Origin: Streptomyces sp. CBMA29
GTDB lineage: Bacteria > Actinomycetota > Actinomycetes > Streptomycetales > Streptomycetaceae
NCBI RefSeq assembly: GCF_014596445.1
Contig: NZ_MECL01000271.1
Location: 62,001 to 126,000 of the forward strand
Length of the DNA stretch: 64,000 nucleotides
Reading direction: 5' to 3'
In this document: positions 59,401 through 64,000 of the stretch, one piece after another
Position numbering within the stretch: the stretch's first letter is position 1
Layout: the number at the start of each line of letters is the position of its first letter
The notes under the pieces: generated by a model
Database searches by the model: none
What the model was told of the DNA's origin: nothing
The model's input: only the letters and a program-made list of their open reading frames with translations
Position numbers and translations under genes: made by a program

Positions 59401-61059
59401 GCGGAGCACTGGGCGGCGGTCGAGGACGCGGGGCGGTTGCGGGACGCGCTCGGTACGGCGCTGCCGGTGGGCGTGCCGGTGGCGTTCACCGAGCCGGTGA
59501 AGGACCCGCTGGGGGATCTGCTCGCCCGGTACGCGCGCACGCACGGTCCATTCACGACCAAGGAGGCGGCCGGGAGATTCGGCCTGGGCGCTGCGGTCGC
59601 GGACGGGACGCTGCAACGGCTGACGGCGGCGGGCCGTACGGTGCAGGGCGAATTCCGGCCGGGCGGCGCGGGCCAGGAGTGGTGCGACGCGACGGTGCTG
59701 CGGCGGTTGCGGCGCCGCTCGCTGGCGGCGCTGCGGCAGGAGTTGGAGCCCGTGCCGCCCGCCACACTCGGCGTCTTCCTCCCGCAGTGGCAGCACGTGG
59801 GCACGCACAGCCTGCGTGGTCCCGACGGGCTGGTGCGGGCCGTGGAGCAGTTGCAGGGCGCGTCCGTGCCCGCGTCGGCGCTGGAGAAGCTGGTGCTGCC
59901 GTCCCGGGTGACGGGCTACAACCCGGCGATGCTGGACGAGTTGACGGCCTCCGGCGAGATCCTGTGGGCGGGGGCGGGCGCGCTGCCGGGCAAGGACGGC
60001 TGGGTATCGCTCTACCTCGCCGACAGCGCCCCTCTGCTGCTGCCCGCCCCGCAGCCGCTGGAGCTGTCCCCGCTGCACGAAGCGGTGCTGGCCGCGCTGT
60101 CCGGCGGCTACGGTCTCTTCTTCCGGCAGATCGCCGAGCAGGTCCGGGCGGCGGGCCAGGACACCACCGATCCCCAACTGGCCGACGCCGTCTGGGACCT
60201 GGCCTGGTCGGGACGGCTCACCAACGACACGCTGTCGCCGCTCAGGGCGCTCCTCGGCTCGGGACGTACCGCGGGTTCCACCGCGCACCGGGCGCCGCGG
60301 TCCGTGCCGCGCGGCCGGTACAGCTCGCTGGCGACTCGCGCCCCGCGTGCGACGGCGTCCCGCTCCGGTCCGCCGACCACCGCGGGCCGCTGGTCCCTCG
60401 TACCGTCCGCCGAACCCGACCCCACGCTGCGGGCGCACGCCCTCACGCACACGCTGCTCGACCGGCACGGCGTGGTCACCCGGGGCGCCGTGGCCGCCGA
60501 GGGCGTCGCGGGCGGCTTCTCCGCGGCCTACCGGGTGCTCGCGGCCTTCGAGGAGACCGGGCAGGCCCGGCGCGGCTACGTGGTGGAGGGACTGGGAGCG
60601 GCACAATTCGCCATGGACGGCGCCGTCGACCGGCTGCGCGCCCTGAGCACGGCGCGCGACCGCGAGGAGGAGCACGCCGCCCGCGCCCGTACGGTGGTGC
60701 TCGCCGCCGCCGACCCCGCGAACGCCTATGGCGCGGCCCTCCCCTGGCCCGAGCAGCCTGCGGGCGTCACCCACAAACCGGGCCGCAAAGCCGGCGCCTT
60801 GGTCGTGCTCATCGACGGAGAGCCCGCCCTCTACGTCGAGCGCGGCGGCAAGACGCTGCTGGCGTGGCCCGACGACGAGATACGTCTCCAGGCCGCCGCG
60901 GACGCGCTGGCGCTGGCCGTCCGCGAGGGCGCGCTGGGCCGCCTCACGGTGGAGCGAACCAATGGTGAGTCGGCCCTCACCTCGCCCCTCGGCCGTGCTC
61001 TGGAAGCCGCGGGCTTCCACGCCACTCCGCGCGGTCTGCGCCTGCGGGACGGCGGATAG
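56416..61059 (+). CDS. lhr: Lhr-type large ATP-dependent DNA helicase
   Basis: This 1547-residue SF2 helicase has Walker A APTGSGKT (46-53), SPLKALAVD, TTPESLFLML, DEVHAV near 170, SATVRP, TSSLELGIDMG and QRVGRAGHQVG (motif VI). The Lhr-core winged helix and DUF1998-like beta domain follow, and the long C-terminal extension (about 880-1547) has repeated winged-helix segments, as in actinobacterial Lhr. Mycobacterial Lhr is a damage-inducible 3' to 5' translocase. The ATG at 56416 is preferred to ATG 56407 because it is the predicted transcription start. In S. coelicolor a Fpg/Nei glycosylase gene follows, as I recall, but here an ankyrin gene does. Confidence 0.9.
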   Translation: MSSRSSLDAFSPATRAWFTGAFSEPTDAQAGAWSAIAEGSDVLVVAPTGSGKTLAAFLAALDRLASTPPPAEARRRCRVLYVSPLKALAVDVERNLRSPLAGLRQESVRLGLPEPEVRVGIRSGDTPPAERRALVTRPPDILITTPESLFLMLTSAAREALSGVETVILDEVHAVAGTKRGAHLALSLERLDEFLDRPARRIGLSATVRPVDEIARYLSPRRKVTIVQPPSQKRFDLSVVVPVEDLGELGGSPVAEHTGPAAGPAERASIWPHVEERIADLVQAHRSTIVFANSRRLAERLCNRLNEIAYERAEGEALPEAHSPAEIMAQSGAAKGTPPVLARAHHGSVSKEQRALVEEDLKAGRLPAVVATSSLELGIDMGAVDLVVQVESPPSVASGLQRVGRAGHQVGAVSTGVVFPKYRGDLVQSAVVTERMRQGAIESLRVPANPLDVLAQQIVAMTALDTWDVDDLLALVRRAAPFSALPHSAYIAVLDMLAGRYPSDAFAELRPRLVWDRVANTVTGRPGTQRLAVTSGGTIPDRGLFGVFLAGSDPKKGGGRVGELDEEMVYESRVGDVFTLGTTSWRIEDITRDRVLVSPAPGVPGRLPFWKGDQLGRPLELGRALGAFLREVGALAPERARERLTAAGLDTWASDNVLSYLAEQRQACGHVPDDRTIVVERFRDELGDWRVVIHSPFGAQVHAPWALALGARLQERYGLDAQAMHADDGIVLRLPDADLMGLDLLDSDPVLRGAEFDPEQSPVGAADVAFDKGEVEQLVTDQVGGSALFASRFRECAARALLLPRRDPGKRTPLWQQRQRASQLLQVASEFGSFPIVLEAVRECLQDVFDVPGLVELMGDIEARRVRLVEVTTPEPSPFARSLLFGYVAQFLYEGDSPLAERRAAALSLDSRLLAELLGQAELRELLDADVLAELDTELQWLTEDRRVKSSEGVADLLRVLGPLTGAELAARGAEPVWAEELETARRAIRVRIAGAEHWAAVEDAGRLRDALGTALPVGVPVAFTEPVKDPLGDLLARYARTHGPFTTKEAAGRFGLGAAVADGTLQRLTAAGRTVQGEFRPGGAGQEWCDATVLRRLRRRSLAALRQELEPVPPATLGVFLPQWQHVGTHSLRGPDGLVRAVEQLQGASVPASALEKLVLPSRVTGYNPAMLDELTASGEILWAGAGALPGKDGWVSLYLADSAPLLLPAPQPLELSPLHEAVLAALSGGYGLFFRQIAEQVRAAGQDTTDPQLADAVWDLAWSGRLTNDTLSPLRALLGSGRTAGSTAHRAPRSVPRGRYSSLATRAPRATASRSGPPTTAGRWSLVPSAEPDPTLRAHALTHTLLDRHGVVTRGAVAAEGVAGGFSAAYRVLAAFEETGQARRGYVVEGLGAAQFAMDGAVDRLRALSTARDREEEHAARARTVVLAAADPANAYGAALPWPEQPAGVTHKPGRKAGALVVLIDGEPALYVERGGKTLLAWPDDEIRLQAAADALALAVREGALGRLTVERTNGESALTSPLGRALEAAGFHATPRGLRLRDGG

Positions 61060-61236
61060 AGCCCGGTCGGGCTGAGGGCGGCGGAGGCGGAGGGCCACTG
61101 CGAGGGGCAGTCGCGCGAGCCGAGTGCCCCTGCCTGGCGCCTCAGGGAGTCGCCCCGGTCTGCGGGCCGCTCGGAGGCGCCCGCCGCCGTGCGCGTCTCA
61201 CCCCGCCCTGGGCGACCGGGCGCGGGCTCGCCGCGG

Positions 61237-61268
61237 CCGGTCGCCCGCCCCGGCGAGGCGGGGACCGG
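61237..61268. terminator. Imperfect hairpin after the Lhr-type gene
   Basis: CCGGTCGCCCGCC and GGCGGGGACCGG pair with one bulged base around a 7-nt loop. It lies 178 bp past the helicase stop and 28 bp past the convergent ankyrin gene's stop. The rest of the 236-bp gap is GC-rich with no gene that I can support. Confidence 0.4.
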
Positions 61269-61295
61269 GGAGGGTGCCTGGGGCGGGCGCCCGCG

Positions 61296-61892
61296 TCAGG
61301 TCGTGGCGCGGAGTTGTTGGGCGATGGCGTCGAAGCCACGGCGTTCGGCGTGTTGGAGAGGGGTGACGCCGTCGGCGTCGGAGAGGGAGGGGGAAGCATG
61401 GGCGTCAAGGAGGAGTCGGACGATTTCCTGGTGGTCGGAGCCGCCGTCGCCGAGGATGACGGCTTCGAGGAGGGCGGTCCAGCCGAGCCGGTTGACGTGG
61501 TTGACGTCGATGTCGGTCTCGGCGAGGACGGCACGGACGTAGGCGACGTGGCCGCGTTCGGAGGCGGGGATGACGGAGACGCCGCCGAAACGGTTGGTGA
61601 GGGTCAGGTCGGGGTGCGCGGGCAGCAGGGCGCGCATCATCTCGACGCTGCCGGTCACGCCGGTGACCAGCCAGGGGGTGTCCTGACGGTAGTCCCGCGC
61701 GTCGGGGTCGGCCCCGGCGGCGACCAGTCTGCGGGCCGCCTCGGGGTGGTCGGCGAGCGCGGCGAGCAGCAGCGGGGTGCGCCGTTGGTCGTCACGGGTC
61801 TCGATGTCCGCGCCCCCGTCGAGCAGGGCGGTCACCTGCTCCGCGTCGCCGCAGTGGGCGGCGTCCAGAAGCCTGGTGTTCAGGTCGGCCAT
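61296..61892 (-). CDS. Ankyrin repeat protein
   Basis: This 198-residue protein is made of about five ankyrin repeats: LLDAAHCGDAEQVTALLDGG, TPLLLAALADHPEAARRLVA, TPWLVTGVTGSVEMMRALLP, ASERGHVAYVRAVLAETDID, and GWTALLEAVILGDGG with HQEIVRLLLDAHA. It is soluble and probably a protein-binding module; the partner is unknown. In Streptomyces such proteins are often near catalase genes, but none is seen here. The ATG is preceded by AAGGAGGAG. A 9-bp tandem array lies in its leader. Confidence 0.85.
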   Translation of the reverse strand: MADLNTRLLDAAHCGDAEQVTALLDGGADIETRDDQRRTPLLLAALADHPEAARRLVAAGADPDARDYRQDTPWLVTGVTGSVEMMRALLPAHPDLTLTNRFGGVSVIPASERGHVAYVRAVLAETDIDVNHVNRLGWTALLEAVILGDGGSDHQEIVRLLLDAHASPSLSDADGVTPLQHAERRGFDAIAQQLRATT

Positions 61893-61929
61893 GCCGGTGT
61901 CTCCTCCTTCTCCCGAATGCTTCTCCGGG

Positions 61930-61974
61930 TTTTCCCGCTTCTCCCGCTTCTCCCGCTTCTCCGGCTTCTCCGGT
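61930..61974. repeat. Five tandem 9-bp units (TTCTCCCGC type)
   Basis: TTTTCCCGC, TTCTCCCGC twice, TTCTCCGGC and TTCTCCGGT follow one another, with a similar partial unit before them at 61919-61927. On the minus strand each copy reads as a purine-rich GCGGGAGAA, which looks like a ribosome-binding site, 5' of the ankyrin gene. It could arise by slippage. Confidence 0.65.
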
Positions 61975-62042
61975 GCTTCGGGCTTTTCGCACGCCTCACG
62001 TCTGTCGGGCGCCGAGGTGATTGTCCCCCCGCCCGTCGGCCT

Positions 62043-62609
62043 TCAATGGCCGAGCGTTGCCGCTCCCGCCTGGGCGAACTGCTCGTCCTGGTCGCCGCTG
62101 GGCGCGCCGGCGACGCCGACCGCCGCGACGGGCCCGCTCTTGGCCGTGACCGGAACGGCGCCCGCGAGGAACAGCGTGCCGGGGATGTCCTTGAGCTGCG
62201 GGGTCTGCTGGAGGCGCTTGGAGAGTTCGGAGGTGGGGGCGTTCCAGGACACGGCGGTGTACGCCTTGCGCTCGGCGGACTCGTACGACTGGGGTCCCGC
62301 GCCGTCGCCGCGCAGGGTGACGACGGTGTTGCCGTCCCGGTCGACGACGGCGACGGTGACGTGCTGACCGGCGCGGTTCGCGGCGTTGAGGGCCGCCTGC
62401 GCGGCCTTCGTCGCGGCGGCGGTGGTGAGCCGGTCGACCTGACGGGTGTCCTTACCGTTCGCGGCGACGCTCACCGAGGCGGGGGCGGCCTTGCCGGACG
62501 CGGCCGGAGCGGCGGCGGTCGCGGAGACGGCTCCGAAGGTGGCCGCGCCGACGGCTGCGACGGCCACGGCGCCGGTCAGGACGCGGGTACGGGACGACAT
62601 CTTCTTCAT
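62043..62609 (-). CDS. Secreted heme-binding protein of the GlcG/HbpS family
   Basis: This 188-residue protein has a signal peptide (KKMSSRTRVLTGAVAVAAVG to ATAAAPA, about 33 residues) followed by the HbpS/GlcG domain: LTTAAATKAAQAALNAANRA, VAVVDRDGNTVVTLRGDGAG, ESAERKAYTAVSWNAPTSEL and GAVPVTAKSGPVAAVGVAGA. In S. reticuli, HbpS is an exported octamer that binds heme and controls the SenS-SenR two-component system. Here a NarL-type sensor kinase starts divergently 255 bp away, matching the hbpS/senS arrangement. The ATG at 62609 has GAGGAG about 12 nt before. Confidence 0.8.
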   Translation of the reverse strand: MKKMSSRTRVLTGAVAVAAVGAATFGAVSATAAAPAASGKAAPASVSVAANGKDTRQVDRLTTAAATKAAQAALNAANRAGQHVTVAVVDRDGNTVVTLRGDGAGPQSYESAERKAYTAVSWNAPTSELSKRLQQTPQLKDIPGTLFLAGAVPVTAKSGPVAAVGVAGAPSGDQDEQFAQAGAATLGH

Positions 62610-62864
62610 GGACGTTCCAACTCCTCGGGTCTGCGGGCCCGCCTTCGCGCTCCCGCCTCTGCCTTCGATCCTCGGGCCGGACCGGGGCCGCGCCGGTCCG
62701 CGATACGGATCGCCCGCGCGGGCATGATGGAGGACAGGCGGGTCATCCGATCGGTCTATGCGCGGGCCGTTCCGGCAGGTCACGCTGCGAATGGCGGCCG
62801 GTCACCGGGTCGCCCCCTCGTACCGCTCGCAGCGCCCCGACCCCGCCCTCGACCAGGAGCCCCG

Positions 62865-64000
62865 ATGCACAGCTCGCCGCCGCTCGGCCAGGACCGGGAC
62901 ACACCCCCGGCCACGGCGCCGGCTCCGGAGCCGAACCGGAGGCAGGAGTCAGAGCTGAGGCCGGAATCGGAGCGGGAGGCTGAGACGAGCCCTGACCCGG
63001 ACGGTTGGTGGCTGGCGGCGGTCATGAACGGCGCCTTCGTCGTCCTCCTCGCGGGCGCGCTCATCCGCTTCATCGACCGGCACCCCGACAGCGGTCGCCT
63101 GCCGTGGGTGATCGGGCTGAGCGTCACGCTCACGGTCCTCCAGTTCGCGGGCCGCCGGCTCGGGCGGCGACGCGAACCGCTCCCCCGTGGGTGGGAGCTG
63201 GCACGGCTCGCCGCACTCGTCGCCTGTTGGACCGCCGTCGTCCTGCTGGCACCGAGCTTCGCCTGGTGCGCCGTCCCGCTCATCTACACGGGCCTGCGGT
63301 CGCTGCCGACCCGGGCGGCCGTGGCGCTCGTGGCCGCGCTCGCCGTACTCGTCGTCATCGCGGAACTGCGGCTGGCGGACGGGACGGACCCCAATCTGGT
63401 GCTGCTGCCGCCCGCCGTCGCCACCCTCGCGACCGCCGTCTTCGTCCACATGCGGCGGCAGACCGGCCGCCAGCAGGCCCTCATCGACGATCTGGTGCGG
63501 ACCCGCCGCGAACTGGCGGCCACCGAACGGCGCGAGGGCACCCTCGCGGAACGGCAACGGCTGTCGATGGAGATCCACGACAGCCTCGCGCAGGGCCTGT
63601 CCAGCCAGCGGATGCTACTCCAGGCCGCGGACCGGATCTGGGAGACGGCGCCGGACGCCGCCCGCGGCCACGTCCGTACCGCCACCGCCGTGGCCGAGCA
63701 GAATCTCGCCGAAGCACGCCGCTTCGTGCACGACCTCACGCCCGCCGCGCTCGTCGGACAGGGCCTGGACGACGCCCTGCGCGCGCTCGCCGCGAAGCAC
63801 TCGGAAGAATCCGAAGACACCGAAGACACCGACCACTCACCGCGGTCCGGGCCCTCGGCCCTCACGGTCCGCTGCCACGTGGAGGGCGCGCCCGTACCGC
63901 TCCCGGACCGTACGCGGTCGGCGCTGCTGCGGATCGCGCAGGGCGCGCTCGCCAACACCGCGGAGCACGCCGGGGCCACCCATGCCACGCTCACGCTCAC
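62865..64000 (+). CDS. NarL-type membrane sensor histidine kinase, SenS-like, cut by the window end
   Basis: The first 378 codons are present. A hydrophilic 45-residue N-terminus is followed by five or six membrane segments (about 50-185: WWLAAVMNGAFVVLLAGALI, VALVAALAVLVVIAEL, LLPPAVATLATAVFVHM). A HisKA_3 domain then has the phospho-acceptor His238 in RLSMEIHDSLAQGLSSQRML, and the beginning of the ATPase domain follows (LLRIAQGALANTAEHAGATH). The ATG has AGGAG 5 nt before. Divergent position to the HbpS-like gene suggests a SenS-like redox/heme-sensing kinase; its response regulator should follow beyond the window. The identification as SenS is by context. Confidence 0.8.
   Translation, partial: MHSSPPLGQDRDTPPATAPAPEPNRRQESELRPESEREAETSPDPDGWWLAAVMNGAFVVLLAGALIRFIDRHPDSGRLPWVIGLSVTLTVLQFAGRRLGRRREPLPRGWELARLAALVACWTAVVLLAPSFAWCAVPLIYTGLRSLPTRAAVALVAALAVLVVIAELRLADGTDPNLVLLPPAVATLATAVFVHMRRQTGRQQALIDDLVRTRRELAATERREGTLAERQRLSMEIHDSLAQGLSSQRMLLQAADRIWETAPDAARGHVRTATAVAEQNLAEARRFVHDLTPAALVGQGLDDALRALAAKHSEESEDTEDTDHSPRSGPSALTVRCHVEGAPVPLPDRTRSALLRIAQGALANTAEHAGATHATLTL

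Noticed and set aside
57070-61098. Very long open frame (over 1300 codons) on the minus strand opposite the Lhr-type helicase
   Set aside because: High G+C keeps antisense frames open. The translation is Arg/Gln/His-rich without any domain, while the plus strand has all helicase motifs.

Overview
This window is a high-GC actinobacterial chromosome segment and almost certainly comes from a Streptomyces. The evidence is the gene content (hrdB N-terminus, whiH, vitamin B12-dependent nrdJ with nrdR, lexA, hflX, rshA, dapF, miaA, miaB, recX, recA), the very strong G/C third-position bias, frequent GTG starts and many probable leaderless transcripts. From memory, the order hrdB-whiH ... rnhB ... 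nrdJ-nrdR-lexA ... hflX-rshA-dapF-miaA-miaB ... recX-recA follows the S. coelicolor chromosome from about SCO5820 down to about SCO5769. This is therefore mostly core chromosome with accessory inserts, not a phage or plasmid. I saw no rRNA, tRNA, CRISPR array or insertion sequence.

Layout. 1-2 kb: start of hrdB (sigma factor) and the sporulation regulator whiH. 2-9.3 kb: an ABC ATPase-permease fusion with degenerate ATPase motifs, a NUDIX/winged-helix NrtR-type regulator, a glycogen-debranching-domain protein, a prolyl-aminopeptidase-like hydrolase and a DUF4192 protein. 9.4-18.1 kb: a RecQ helicase carrying a C-terminal phosphoribosyltransferase-like domain, two proteins of unknown function, RNase HII, an ADP-ribosylglycohydrolase, a phosphatase, a TetR regulator beside the stump of a short-chain dehydrogenase, and an ECF41-type sigma factor coupled to a DUF4937 protein. 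18.2-25.2 kb: nrdR-nrdJ, divergent lexA and a DinG-like helicase. 25.2-28.3 kb: a phospho-signalling group made of an NYN-nuclease/FHA protein, a soluble Ser/Thr kinase and a zinc-ribbon/FHA protein. 28.3-34.4 kb: a four-gene NRPS-independent siderophore operon.

34.6-46.5 kb: a secreted trypsin-like protease, hflX, rshA, dapF, a small membrane protein, miaA, a small amphipathic protein, a LigB-like protein, miaB and an orphan TAXI solute-binding protein. 46.6-53.2 kb: a two-component system, a flavin monooxygenase with a TTA codon, recX-recA and a DUF3046 protein. 53.3-64 kb: a toroid-fold protein, an araC-azlC-azlD operon, a large Lhr-type helicase, an ankyrin protein, and an HbpS-like heme sensor protein divergent from a NarL-type sensor kinase (SenS-like) that runs off the end.

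The strongest unexplained signal is regulatory. Four dispersed DNA-repair genes (recA, recQ, the DinG-like helicase, the Lhr-type helicase) carry the LexA-independent damage promoter motif (RecA-NDp type, TTGTCRGTG-N8-TANNNT) or close variants just before their starts. Three of the four also carry an identical 12-mer, AGTTATCCACAG, which contains a perfect DnaA box. It lies in the same orientation, 34-35 bp upstream of the motif start. At recQ the element is doubled into a perfect 13-bp inverted repeat. This suggests a replication-stress regulon written across the window. The second candidate system is the NYN-FHA / kinase / FHA group beside the damage-inducible helicase.
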